Below are positions 41,651-49,642 of a stretch of 64,000 nucleotides of DNA, piece after piece; position 1 is the first letter of the stretch; each line of letters begins with the position of its first letter. The stretch comes from an uncultured Bacilli bacterium. Its GTDB lineage: Bacteria; Bacillota_I; Bacilli_A; RF39; UBA660. The DNA lies in assembly GCA_934122275.1 (NCBI GenBank), contig CAKOWI010000001.1:115275-179274 (forward strand). The letters run 5' to 3'. Below the pieces are notes generated by a model that was not told the origin of the DNA, made no database searches, and saw only the letters and a program-made list of their open reading frames with translations. The position numbers and the translations under genes were made by a program.

Positions 41651-42285
41651 TTATAATCTTTCTTATATTTTTCTAGATAGCTTTCAAAGTTTGTACCAAA
41701 TAATGTGTTAGGTCTATAATATGTATCGCTTTTAACGCCATTTTTAAATACAACAGGTTTTTTAAACCATTCATGATATTTACAATAAATAACATCTTTT
41801 AAATCTTCTATATCAAAACCTTCTTTTAGACGAGCATTTATTAAACTCTGCGTTTTTTTTGATGTTGGTTTAAAATTTGTTCCTGCTAACTCATTCATGT
41901 ATTTAATGGCTTGCTCGACAATAATAATATTAATACTTGTATTATTAGAAATACTTGTATTATTATATTGGACATTTTTGTCTATAGGGTTAACGCCATT
42001 TTTGTCTATACCCCCTAGACAAATTTGTCTAGTCCTTTTATTGTCAATATCATTCTTAATTTCCACCTTTATATACCCTTTATTTTTTAAGGAACTTATT
42101 AATCTTGTTATTGCTCTTTCCGACAAATTATATAGTTTTGAAAAATATTCGTTAGTAGCAAAGCATATACCATTTTTTTGAGTTAAAGCTGATATTTCGC
42201 CATAAAGTAATTTTGCATTCGCTGTCAAATCTTTATCATATCTAACGTTTGCAGGTATTACCGCATAGTAATTTGGTTGTTCCAT
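41647..42285 (-). CDS. Phage replisome organiser (helix-turn-helix)
   Basis: 212 residues from ATG 42285 (GGAGG upstream; the longer TTG start is unlikely). MEQPNYYAVIPANVRYDKDLTANAKLLYGEISALTQKNGICFATNEYFSKLYNLSERAITRLISSLKNKGYI is the typical N-terminal winged helix. The C-terminal half has FKPTSKKTQSLINARLKEGFDIEDLKDVI, a DnaD-like/conserved C-terminal replication domain. It would bind the phage origin and load the helicase. Confidence 0.9.
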   Translation of the reverse strand: MEQPNYYAVIPANVRYDKDLTANAKLLYGEISALTQKNGICFATNEYFSKLYNLSERAITRLISSLKNKGYIKVEIKNDIDNKRTRQICLGGIDKNGVNPIDKNVQYNNTSISNNTSINIIIVEQAIKYMNELAGTNFKPTSKKTQSLINARLKEGFDIEDLKDVIYCKYHEWFKKPVVFKNGVKSDTYYRPNTLFGTNFESYLEKYKKDYK

Positions 42286-42286
42286 C

Positions 42287-42373
42287 TTATTCGCCTCCAA
42301 TCATTTCAGCCGGAATAAGTAAGTTGTTTTTCCAAACATAATCTTCTAATTTATTAATTTCTTCGAATGCCAC
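42287..42373 (-). CDS. 28-residue phage protein, possible
   Basis: GTG start with AAGGAA upstream; reads MAFEEINKLEDYVWKNN then LLIPAEMIGGE, and its Glu-rich end supplies the ribosome site of the next gene. Overlaps the end of the Cys-rich gene. Short, so uncertain. Confidence 0.35.
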   Translation of the reverse strand: MAFEEINKLEDYVWKNNLLIPAEMIGGE

Positions 42374-42584
42374 GCTTGTTTCCTTCAAATTTATTATTTT
42401 TCTTTTCATATTTTACCCTCCCTTCTATTTCATGAAATTCTTCACTTTCACAATAAGGACATACTTTATAGTTCATATTTGTATAACTGTCAAATTCATT
42501 ATTGACACCAAAGTATCTCTCATATGTTGTGCTAAGTGTCATTGGTTTTTCGAATATCATTTTGCAATTTTTACACTTGTACAT
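42354..42584 (-). CDS. Small zinc-binding phage protein
   Basis: 76 residues with CKNCKMIFEKP and CPYCESEEF, a two-CxxC zinc ribbon, and a basic tail (KKNNKFEGNKRGIRRN). Follows the Cro-like gene in the early operon. Confidence 0.6.
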   Translation of the reverse strand: MYKCKNCKMIFEKPMTLSTTYERYFGVNNEFDSYTNMNYKVCPYCESEEFHEIEGRVKYEKKNNKFEGNKRGIRRN

Positions 42585-42585
42585 T

Positions 42586-42828
42586 TTAACTATTAATCAT
42601 TACATTAACGTTAAGTTTTGGTGCTATTTTTAGGGCTTTACAATAGGCTTTGTACTGATCTTGTGACATCTTACTATAGCCAAGTTCCCAGTGATTTACT
42701 AAAGCCCTAGAATAACCAGTTTTACTAGCAATTTCATGGATTTTTAAGCCTTGTTTTTGCCTTTCTTTTCTAAGTTGCAATCCTAATTCGTGCCAAAACT
42801 TTTCGTCTACCTTTTTTAAGGTTTGCAT
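42586..42828 (-). CDS. Cro-like HTH regulator
   Basis: 80 residues: LGLQLRKERQKQGLKIHEIASKTGYSRALVNHWELGYSKMSQDQYKAYCKAL, a classic XRE helix-turn-helix. First gene of the early leftward operon and divergent from the repressor, so it is the likely Cro. The leader starts at the divergent promoter 42,855-42,883. Confidence 0.8.
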   Translation of the reverse strand: MQTLKKVDEKFWHELGLQLRKERQKQGLKIHEIASKTGYSRALVNHWELGYSKMSQDQYKAYCKALKIAPKLNVNVMINS

Positions 42829-42854
42829 ATTACCCTCCCTTCATATATTTTTGC

Positions 42855-42883
42855 TTAAATAAAAACACCATTTTATTTGTCAA
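42855..42883 (-). promoter_or_regulatory. Leftward early promoter
   Basis: Minus strand TTGACA (42883-42878), 16-17 bases, TATTTA/ATTTAA. The -35 box is half of the palindrome GTCAATATTGAC. Confidence 0.6.
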
Positions 42884-42890
42884 TATTGAC
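42879..42890. promoter_or_regulatory. Operator-like 12-bp palindrome between divergent promoters
   Basis: GTCAATATTGAC, a perfect palindrome that contains both -35 boxes. Most likely the binding site of the lysogeny repressor or Cro. A one-mismatch copy lies at 29271-29282 before ssb. Confidence 0.6.
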
Positions 42891-42914
42891 TTTCAAAGGC
42901 GTTTGTAGTACAAT
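42886..42914 (+). promoter_or_regulatory. Strong rightward promoter in lysogeny switch
   Basis: TTGACT, 17 bases, TACAAT. It starts a transcript that reaches a strong terminator at 43,144-43,189, before the repressor gene. Confidence 0.7.
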
Positions 42915-43000
42915 TTTAATGCTACTTAACGCAAATGTGTTTTTATACATTCGTGACAAGTAGTAATTGAAAGGAGTTTTTTGAAAGGAGACCAAAATTC

Positions 43001-43126
43001 ATAAAGAAAGAAAGTCGAGATTTGAAAACTCTAATTCAAATTTTTGAGTTATTATTCAAAAACGATATTAGTATTAAAATTGGTGATATTTCACTAATAA
43101 AAATTCTTAATAATCGTCAAGAATAA
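43001..43126 (+). CDS. Possible 41-residue peptide with ATA or TTG start
   Basis: After AAAGGAG (about 42,984-42,990) and a 10-base gap the frame reads (ATA)KKESRDLKTLIQIFELLF and ends ILNNRQE before TAA. It looks protein-like, but the expected start codon is ATA; TTG 43022 would start it later with a weak ribosome site. The peptide lies alone between a strong promoter and a terminator. Low confidence as a CDS; it could also be a regulatory RNA. Confidence 0.35.
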   Translation: MKKESRDLKTLIQIFELLFKNDISIKIGDISLIKILNNRQE

Positions 43127-43143
43127 TTTCTCATATGATTTCT

Positions 43144-43189
43144 GGGTTAAGTTCTGTCGTCGAAAAATAGAAACTTAACTCTTTTTTTG
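43144..43189 (+). terminator. Strong terminator in lysogeny switch
   Basis: GTTAAGTTCT pairs with AGAAACTTAAC around TGTCGTCGAAAAAT, followed by CTTTTTTTG. It ends the short rightward unit of about 270 bases started at 42,914. Confidence 0.75.
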
Positions 43190-43369
43190 TACCCTCTCAA
43201 GTACCACTTTATCACTTGTAAGATATCTTCCCTTGCTACCTTACATACACATAATACCAAGTTTCTTTGTATTAGTCAATAGTTTTTGCAAATTTTTCTT
43301 TAACAAATTGTCTTATTTACTAATTTTCTTTGTTTTCCTTATAAAAAAATAAATATTTCTTGCATTTTA

Positions 43370-43378
43370 TGGTATAAT
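43370..43378 (+). promoter_or_regulatory. Extended -10 promoter of repressor
   Basis: TGGTATAAT, a TGn-TATAAT extended -10 box, 35-48 bases before the repressor start. No good -35 box. Confidence 0.5.
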
Positions 43379-43425
43379 TTATATATACTATGTATATATA
43401 AAAAAATAAAAGGATGGTGAGAAAA

Positions 43426-43770
43426 TTGTTTGGAGACAGACTAAAAGAATTGCGTAAAGAAAAAAAGCTTAAGCAAGAAGATATAGCCGAAATATGTGAT
43501 GTTGCAAGTCAGACTATTTCAAACTGGGAAAATAATATAACTCAGCCACCATTCGAAGTAGTAAAAAAAATAGCCGAATATTTCGGTGTTACAATAGACT
43601 ATTTGCTTAATTTTACACAAGATGATGTAGATAATATGGAAAAACTAAAACAAGCCTTAAAACAAGCTGGAATGTGGGATTACAGCATAGATGATATGTC
43701 TAGGGAAGATTTTGAAAAAGCAATGAAGATTGTAGCAATGTTAAAGGAAAAAAAGGACACTAACAAATAG
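43426..43770 (+). CDS. Phage lysogeny repressor-type XRE regulator
   Basis: 114 residues if TTG 43426 is the start (MFGDRLKELRKEKKLKQEDIAEICDVASQTISNWENNITQPPFEVVKKIAEYFGVTIDYLL). ATG 43414 gives MVRKLFGDRL but abuts its ribosome site directly. The N-terminal XRE HTH is typical; the C-terminus is short and has no LexA-type peptidase, so SOS-cleavage is not expected. Divergent from the Cro-like gene and next to the integrase. Confidence 0.85.
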   Translation: MFGDRLKELRKEKKLKQEDIAEICDVASQTISNWENNITQPPFEVVKKIAEYFGVTIDYLLNFTQDDVDNMEKLKQALKQAGMWDYSIDDMSREDFEKAMKIVAMLKEKKDTNK

Positions 43771-43780
43771 TGCCTTTTTC
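43750..43780 (+). terminator. Terminator after repressor
   Basis: AAGG and CACTA pair with TAGTG and CCTT with one bulged A, then TTTTTC. Confidence 0.65.
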
Positions 43781-43855
43781 GTTTGCTAAAAAATACATAA
43801 TTTCATCAAACAATTCTGTTTCTAGTAAATTTAAATATAATTTTTTTAAACTCAT
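43760..43855 (-). CDS. 31-residue leftward protein, possible
   Basis: ATG 43855 with GGGAG upstream; MSLKKLYLNLLETELFDEIM, ending GTIC. Lies opposite the repressor end, within a 330-base gap before the integrase. Protein-like composition but short, so uncertain. The rest of the gap holds AT-rich sequence with no other gene seen. Confidence 0.3.
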   Translation of the reverse strand: MSLKKLYLNLLETELFDEIMYFLANEKGTIC

Positions 43856-44097
43856 AATATATCACTCCCAACCTTTATACTTTATAAACATCAGTACAAA
43901 TACAGCGACATACTATGTTTATTTTAAATTAACATTTTTTCAACTATTTTCATATGTTATTTTTTTCTAATGTATATTGATTTGATCATGAATATATTAT
44001 ATAATAAATTTAGAGCGATTGCAAACATTTGTTTGTTATTTGACATAAAAAAAATAAATGTGTTAATATATATCGCAATTTGAAAGGAGAGATTATA

Positions 44098-45228
44098 ATG
44101 CCCGTTTATGCAGAAATGGTAAAAGATAAAAATGGAAAAGATGTTGAAAAAAAAATAAATGGAAAAACTGTTTATTACATAAGAACTTATATTGAAAGTC
44201 ATGATGGGAAAAGAAAACAAATAACAAGACATAATAAAACATGGTTGGGAAGATGTGGATACGATGAGGCTAGAAGAGAAGAAAATGTATTAAGACAAAA
44301 AGAGTTTAATGAGTTTGATCAAATGACTATTGGGGAATTAAGAGATAAATATATTGAATTTATTAATACAAGGTTAAAACTTTCAACTGTAAAAAAAGCA
44401 AGTGATAATTTCAGACTATACATAATTCCATTTTTTGGTGCAAATAAGAAAATAGCTAAAATTAGGAATATTGATATATTAAATTGGCATGAGTTTTTAT
44501 TAAAAAAAGGATTTTCTAATAGATTTAATAGAGATATTCATATAAGTTTAGTAACACTTTTAAATCACGCTTGTAAATATTATGGGTTAAAAGGCAACGT
44601 AGCAAGTATAGTTGGAAACTTTGAAGTTCCTAAAGGTACTAAGAAGAAGGAAATGAATTTTCTAACTGAACAAGAATTTAATTCTTTTATAAAACAAGAA
44701 AATAATGAAATATATAAATTATTTTTCACAATCTTATTTTATACAGGATTGAGATTAGGAGAATTATGGTGTTTAAAGTGGGAAGATGTTAATTTCAAAA
44801 GCAGAGAAATTGCAATTAATAAAGCTTATAATCCTCGTAACGGTGAAATATTGTCTCCTAAAACAAATAAATCAAATCGAAATATAATTGTCGTTAGCAC
44901 CGTTTTAGAGTGCTTAAATAGGCTTAAAAAGCTTTCTGATGATGAATATATATTTGGCACAAAAAAAATAACAGGTTCGACATTAAGAAGAAAGTGCGAT
45001 AAAAATTATAAATTTATCAATGAAACAAAAAAACTAAGAATCCATGATTTCAGACATTCTTTTGCTACTATGTGTATAAACAAAGGTGTTCCTATAGAAA
45101 TATTGAGCCAATATTTAGGCCACGAAAACATTTCTACTACATTAGATATATATGGGCACTTATATCCCAATTCACAAGAAAAATTAATTAAAATTTTAGA
45201 AAAACAAGACCAAAAGCAAGACCAGTAA
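44098..45228 (+). CDS. int: Phage tyrosine integrase
   Basis: 376 residues from ATG 44098 (GAAAGGAG upstream). Arm-binding/N-terminal part (VYYIRTYIESHDGKRKQITRHNKTWLGRCGYDEA), core-binding SAM-like domain (MTIGELRDKYIEFINTRLKLSTVKKASDNF) and a catalytic domain with GLRLGELWCLKW (Arg I), HDFRHSFATMCI (His-x-x-Arg), LSQYLGHENISTT (His) and DIYGHL (Tyr). Belongs to the phage int family that recombines at tRNA genes; a tRNA-Glu 3' end lies 50 bases downstream. Confidence 0.95.
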   Translation: MPVYAEMVKDKNGKDVEKKINGKTVYYIRTYIESHDGKRKQITRHNKTWLGRCGYDEARREENVLRQKEFNEFDQMTIGELRDKYIEFINTRLKLSTVKKASDNFRLYIIPFFGANKKIAKIRNIDILNWHEFLLKKGFSNRFNRDIHISLVTLLNHACKYYGLKGNVASIVGNFEVPKGTKKKEMNFLTEQEFNSFIKQENNEIYKLFFTILFYTGLRLGELWCLKWEDVNFKSREIAINKAYNPRNGEILSPKTNKSNRNIIVVSTVLECLNRLKKLSDDEYIFGTKKITGSTLRRKCDKNYKFINETKKLRIHDFRHSFATMCINKGVPIEILSQYLGHENISTTLDIYGHLYPNSQEKLIKILEKQDQKQDQ

Positions 45229-45244
45229 TAATATATATATAATA

Positions 45245-45273
45245 AAAACCCTTATTTTATAAGGGTTGTTTTA
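45245..45273. terminator. Bidirectional terminator between integrase and tRNA-Glu
   Basis: AACCCTTAT / ATAAGGGTT hairpin with T-runs on both strands. Very similar hairpins follow tRNA-Ala (49,444-49,474) and tRNA-Phe (54,250-54,280), so this is the host's tRNA terminator type. Confidence 0.75.
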
Positions 45274-45277
45274 AATT

Positions 45278-45354
45278 TGGTGACGCGTATGGGATTTGAA
45301 CCCATGTATGCCGCCGTGAAAGGGCGGTGTGTTAAACCACTTCACCAACGCGCC
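45278..45354 (-). tRNA. tRNA-Glu(UUC), host; likely prophage attachment site
   Basis: Acceptor GGCGCGT/ACGCGTC, anticodon loop CTTTCAC giving TTC, T loop TTCAAAT, encoded CCA. Its 3' end faces the integrase gene, the usual arrangement of a tRNA attachment site. The second att copy is outside the window, so the crossover cannot be placed. Confidence 0.9.
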
Positions 45355-45371
45355 AGCTTATAAACATAAAA

Positions 45372-45448
<77 letters not shown>

Positions 45449-45621
45449 ATTTTTGTTTCACTGGTAAAACTGACTACTTAATTCTACTATATAAAAATTA
45501 AAAAAGCAATATGTTTTTTTGATTTTTTTTATTTTTTATTTAAATTTTCATTATTTTGTCGGAATTTTAAAATAAAATAACTCTACCCTGCAACATATAT
45601 TATACGGAAAGGATGATATAT

Positions 45622-46527
45622 ATGCTAACAGTTGGACTACCTAAGGGATTGCTCTACTATAGATATAAAGTAGTAATGGAAAATTTTCTAAATAAATTAA
45701 ACGTTAAATATGTAACCAGTGAAAACAGCAACTTCAAAATATTAGAAGAAGGAAAAAATATATGTATTGATGAAGCCTGCCTTTCATTAAAACTTTTCAT
45801 GGGACATGTTAAATCATTAGAAAATAAATGTGACGTAATAATAATTCCAAGAATTTATTCTTTAGAAAAAGGCATGCAAGTGTGTACTAATTTTAATTGT
45901 CTATACGATTTAACTAGAAATTTGTTTCCTAACTTAAAAATAATAGAATACAATATAGACGTTAGTCATAACAAAACTGAAGAAAAAGCCTTTATATCCC
46001 TAGGAAAAAAATTAGGTTTTAGTAAAAAAGCAAGTAAAAATTCATATTATTATGCCAAACAAAAAGAACATGAATATGAAGAAAATATGCTAGTTAAAAC
46101 AGAAAAAAAATTAAAAAGCAATAAACCTAAAATATTAATTTATGGTCACCAATATAACATTCTTGATTCTTTAATAGGAAAAGTTGTTACCAAATTTCTA
46201 CTAAAAGAAAACATAGAAATAATATATAGCTACGAAATGAAAAAAGAGCATATAATTTATAGTGAAGAAATTTCATCAAAGGTTCACTGGACTATGAATA
46301 AAGAACTATTGGCATCATTTATGTACTATAAGGACAAAGTTGATGGCGTGATTATGATATCCGCTTTTCCTTGCGGACCTGACTCATTAACCAATGAAGT
46401 AATATTAAGAAAAAAGAAGGATACAAAAGTATTATTACTTACGTTCGAAGATTTAAATAGTGATATCGCAGTAGAAACAAGAATAGAAAGTTTTATGGAT
46501 ATGATAAAGGGTGAAGAATATGTCTAA
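45622..46527 (+). CDS. Acyl-CoA dehydratase activase-related protein (DUF2229 type), first subunit
   Basis: 301 residues from ATG 45622, preferred over 45613 because AAAGG would abut the latter. LTVGLPKGLLYYRYKVVMENFLNKLNVKYVTS and EACLSLKLFMGHVKSLENKCDVIIIPRIYS (Cys), later MISAFPCGPDSLTNEV (Cys), are typical of the 2-hydroxyacyl-CoA dehydratase-like DUF2229 proteins. With the next two genes it forms a dehydratase-like plus ATPase set. Substrate unknown. A strong-looking promoter is not obvious. It overlaps the second gene. Confidence 0.8.
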   Translation: MLTVGLPKGLLYYRYKVVMENFLNKLNVKYVTSENSNFKILEEGKNICIDEACLSLKLFMGHVKSLENKCDVIIIPRIYSLEKGMQVCTNFNCLYDLTRNLFPNLKIIEYNIDVSHNKTEEKAFISLGKKLGFSKKASKNSYYYAKQKEHEYEENMLVKTEKKLKSNKPKILIYGHQYNILDSLIGKVVTKFLLKENIEIIYSYEMKKEHIIYSEEISSKVHWTMNKELLASFMYYKDKVDGVIMISAFPCGPDSLTNEVILRKKKDTKVLLLTFEDLNSDIAVETRIESFMDMIKGEEYV

Positions 46528-47590
46528 TGAAATAATAAGTTTTCCACATTTAGGAGATTATTACAATCCAATTAAAAAATTACTTGAGTCGGTAACAAAA
46601 ATGAAGGTTGTACCCTCACCTCCTATTACAAAGAAAACAATCGAATTAGGGAGCAAATACAGTCCAGATTCAGTATGTGTGCCTTTTAAATATAATTTAG
46701 GAAACTACATAGAAGCATTAGAAAATGGAGCGACAATACTGATGCAAGCAGGCGGTGGATGTAGGTTCAGATATTATGCAGAAGTACAAGAAATTATATT
46801 AAAAGAATTAGGTTACAAATTTAAGTTCATACAATTGATAGGAAAAAATAGATTAAATTTTAATGAATTATATAGCATCTTTAAAAAACTAAATCCTGGA
46901 CTAAAAAAACGTAGCTTTATCCATGAAATACTATATTGTATATTATATATTTTATTTTTAGATAAGCTAGATTCCAAAATAAGAAAAAAAATAGGATTTG
47001 AAGTAAATAAAGGTTCATTAGAAAAAATAAAAAAAGGATTTATAAACAAATGCAATAAATCTTCCAAAATAGCCACCCTGTTTTGGTTATATATAAAATA
47101 CTCTCTTAAAATATCAAGAGTTCAGACAAAAAAAGTAAAGAACAAAATAAAAGTTGGAATAATAGGAGAATTATATACTGCCATGGAGCCTTTTTCCACA
47201 TATAATTTGGAAAAAATGCTAGCTGAATACAACGTTGAAATAAAAAGATTTACTAATCTCACATATTTATTGTGGAAAAAACCCCTATTTATTCCATATA
47301 TGAAACTCAAATGCAAAAAATATGCAAAATATAAGTTAGGAGCTGATGGACTTGATAACGTTTACAGAACTTTATGGCTTAAAAAACATAAATTTGACGG
47401 AATAATTCATACCAAACCATCCGGATGTACACCAGAAATTGGTGCTATTCCTATAATAATGAAAATTACAAATGATAATAAAATTCCTATTATATTTTTA
47501 TCATTTGACGAGCAAACATCAAATGAAGGAATCAAAACTAGAATAGAAGCTTTTTATGACTTAATGAGTGCAAAAAAGGAGGATAAATAA
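46520..47590 (+). CDS. Acyl-CoA dehydratase activase-related protein (DUF2229 type), second subunit
   Basis: 356 residues from ATG 46520. ISFPHLGDYYNPIKKLLESV, SPDSVCVPFKYNLGNYIEALENGATILMQAGGGCRFRYYAEVQ and HTKPSGCTPEIGAIPIIMKI: the Cys residues likely bind an iron-sulfur cluster, as in HgdB/DUF2229 proteins. In many anaerobes these two parts and the activase are fused into one large protein; here they are split. Overlaps the first gene by 8 bases and is joined directly to the third. Confidence 0.8.
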   Translation: MSNEIISFPHLGDYYNPIKKLLESVTKMKVVPSPPITKKTIELGSKYSPDSVCVPFKYNLGNYIEALENGATILMQAGGGCRFRYYAEVQEIILKELGYKFKFIQLIGKNRLNFNELYSIFKKLNPGLKKRSFIHEILYCILYILFLDKLDSKIRKKIGFEVNKGSLEKIKKGFINKCNKSSKIATLFWLYIKYSLKISRVQTKKVKNKIKVGIIGELYTAMEPFSTYNLEKMLAEYNVEIKRFTNLTYLLWKKPLFIPYMKLKCKKYAKYKLGADGLDNVYRTLWLKKHKFDGIIHTKPSGCTPEIGAIPIIMKITNDNKIPIIFLSFDEQTSNEGIKTRIEAFYDLMSAKKEDK

Positions 47591-48538
47591 ATGAATGGAT
47601 ATTTGGGTATTGATATAGGATCTATTTCAACAAAAGGTGTAATAATAGATGAAAATAATAATATAATTGCTAGTACTTATCTTTGGACCGAAGGAAACCC
47701 TGTTAATGCTGCAAAAAAAGTTATAAATGATTTGAAGAAACAAATTAGGGACAAAAACATTAAGGTATTTGGTGTCGGAACAACCGGATCTGCTAGAAAA
47801 TTGATAGGTACTATGATTGGTGCTAACAGTATTAAAAATGAAATTACAGCTCATGCGGTCGGAACACTATCTATTAATAAAGACGTAAAAACAATCATTG
47901 AAATTGGTGGTCAGGATTCAAAAATAATCCTACTTGATAATGGAGTCGTAACTGACTATGCTATGAATACACTTTGTGCAGCTGGAACAGGTAGTTTTCT
48001 ATCTAGTCAATCAAAAAGACTTGGTATAGATGTTAAAGACTTTGGAAAAATAGCATTATCAAGTAAAAATCCAACTAATATAGCTGCTAGATGCACCGTT
48101 TTTGCTGAAAGTGACTTAGTTCATAAAATACAAATGGGATACAAAAAGGAAGATATAATAGCAGGACTATGCAAAAGTGTTGCCTCAAATTATCTAAATA
48201 ATGTTGCAAAAGGTAAAAAAATAAAAGCGCCTATCATATTTCAGGGTGGTGTTAGTAAAAACATCGGGGTTAAAAAAGCTTTTGAAAAACTATTAAATCA
48301 AAATATTTTAACTGATGAAAATGGTCATCTCATGGGTGCATTAGGAAGTGCCATTTTGTCAAAGAAAAACGTTCGAGATATACCATTTGATTTTTCTATA
48401 TCGAAAAGTGACTTTAATACAGTAGCTAGTGAGTGTATGGGATGTCCTAACCACTGTGAAATAATTAAAGTCATAAAAGATGGCTTAAAAATTGATTCTT
48501 GGGGAAATAGATGTAATAATGGTGAAGCATTAACTTAG
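47591..48538 (+). CDS. BadF/HgdC-type dehydratase activase ATPase
   Basis: 315 residues. ASKHA ATPase: YLGIDIGSISTKGVII (phosphate 1), VGTTGSARKLIG, IIEIGGQDSKIILLDNG (phosphate 2), NTLCAAGTGSFLSSQSKRLGI with Cys, NIAARCTVFAESDLVHKIQ with the second Cys of the bridging [4Fe-4S] cluster, and FQGGVSKNIGVKKAFE (adenosine). C-terminal CMGCPNHCEIIKV adds another Cys cluster. Expected role: ATP-driven electron transfer to the partner dehydratase or double-cubane protein. Confidence 0.92.
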   Translation: MNGYLGIDIGSISTKGVIIDENNNIIASTYLWTEGNPVNAAKKVINDLKKQIRDKNIKVFGVGTTGSARKLIGTMIGANSIKNEITAHAVGTLSINKDVKTIIEIGGQDSKIILLDNGVVTDYAMNTLCAAGTGSFLSSQSKRLGIDVKDFGKIALSSKNPTNIAARCTVFAESDLVHKIQMGYKKEDIIAGLCKSVASNYLNNVAKGKKIKAPIIFQGGVSKNIGVKKAFEKLLNQNILTDENGHLMGALGSAILSKKNVRDIPFDFSISKSDFNTVASECMGCPNHCEIIKVIKDGLKIDSWGNRCNNGEALT

Positions 48539-48607
48539 TATAAAATCATAATTCATATTAAAAGCCTTGATTTTAGTTCAAAGCTCAGACTTTTATTTGC
48601 TTAGAAA

Positions 48608-48823
48608 TTAATTTTTATTTTTATGATTTTTGATAGAGCTAATTAATACTATAGTTATTAATGTCAATATAGTTGGAAAAATTAATATTCTTATTAAAAC
48701 TAATTTTGTTGGTGACATGTTAAATACATATAATCCTAGTGCATAAAATATAATTATTGTTAAAAGCAAATATCCAACATAGATTCCCATTACTTTTAGT
48801 AATTTGTTTAGATTTTTATTCAT
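48608..48823 (-). CDS. Small two-helix membrane protein
   Basis: 71 residues: IYVGYLLLTIIIFYALGLYVF and LVLIRILIFPTILTLITIVLI. Lies just after the VanZ-like gene, probably co-transcribed. Function unknown. Confidence 0.55.
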   Translation of the reverse strand: MNKNLNKLLKVMGIYVGYLLLTIIIFYALGLYVFNMSPTKLVLIRILIFPTILTLITIVLISSIKNHKNKN

Positions 48824-48838
48824 AGCAAACCTCCTAGA

Positions 48839-49315
48839 TTAGATTAAAAATAATAATAAAATCATAAATACTGACATGGTAATTAATAAGTAGTCAAACA
48901 GTTTATTTATGAATTTATTGTTGTTAAAAATAAGAGAACTAATACTTATTATAGATATTCCGATAATTCCACCTAAAGTATTCATAATTATGTTTGTTAT
49001 GTCCGATACTCGTATGTGTAGAATATATTGAAGGGCTTCAAAAATAAAGGATATTAATACAATTAATAGTATATTTAAAAATTTGTTATCTAAAGTTCTT
49101 TTTAAATACATGCCTAGCGGAATAAATAAAATTACATTAATGAGTATTTCCTTAGTTACGTTAGCTTTAAATGGGATTAAATTAATGGAACGTATATATT
49201 TTAAGTCTGAAATATGAAATCTAAATTTAAAGACAATTATCCAGGTAAGCAACATCAAATATAGCATGAACGATACTTTCACTATGTTTTTAAGCAAACT
49301 CGTTTGTTTTTTCAT
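48839..49315 (-). CDS. VanZ-like family membrane protein
   Basis: 158 residues, four predicted membrane helices, with SINLIPFKANVTKEILINVILFIPLGMYLKRTL and FEALQYILHIRVSDITNIIMNTLGGIIG, the VanZ family signature. Function in teicoplanin resistance is known only for VanZ itself; for this protein it is unknown. Confidence 0.85.
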   Translation of the reverse strand: MKKQTSLLKNIVKVSFMLYLMLLTWIIVFKFRFHISDLKYIRSINLIPFKANVTKEILINVILFIPLGMYLKRTLDNKFLNILLIVLISFIFEALQYILHIRVSDITNIIMNTLGGIIGISIISISSLIFNNNKFINKLFDYLLITMSVFMILLLFLI

Positions 49316-49443
49316 GGAAATACTTCACCTCAAATCATTAAGCACAACAAAATACTGTAGCATTATAATTTCCAAATATATCTAAAATATAGACAATTTG
49401 TGAAAAGCGTGTTATTAGTGTGCATTAAATTTATAAATACAAT

Positions 49444-49474
49444 AAAAACCCTTATGTTGTAAGGGTTTGTTTTT
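49444..49474 (-). terminator. Terminator after tRNA-Ala
   Basis: AAACCCTTA / TAAGGGTTT hairpin with flanking T-runs, downstream of the tRNA 3' end on the minus strand. Confidence 0.65.
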
Positions 49475-49478
49475 AATT

Positions 49479-49555
49479 TGGTGGAGCTTAGGAGATTCGA
49501 ACTCCTGACCTCCTCGGTGCAAGCGAGGCGCTCTAGCCAGCTGAGCTAAAGCCCC
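49479..49555 (-). tRNA. tRNA-Ala(UGC), host
   Basis: Acceptor GGGGCTT/AAGCTCC, anticodon stem CCTCG/CGAGG with loop CTTGCAC giving TGC, T loop TTCGAAT, encoded CCA. Confidence 0.92.
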
Positions 49556-49642
49556 AAATAACATGCATTATTTCGAATGCATATTAATAATATCAAAAAC
49601 AATTGTAAAAATCAATACTTTATTTAACTTTTTTTAGCTTTT

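Noticed and set aside
44080..44097. TTG start for the integrase
   Set aside because: This stretch contains the ribosome site GAAAGGAG of the better ATG at 44098.
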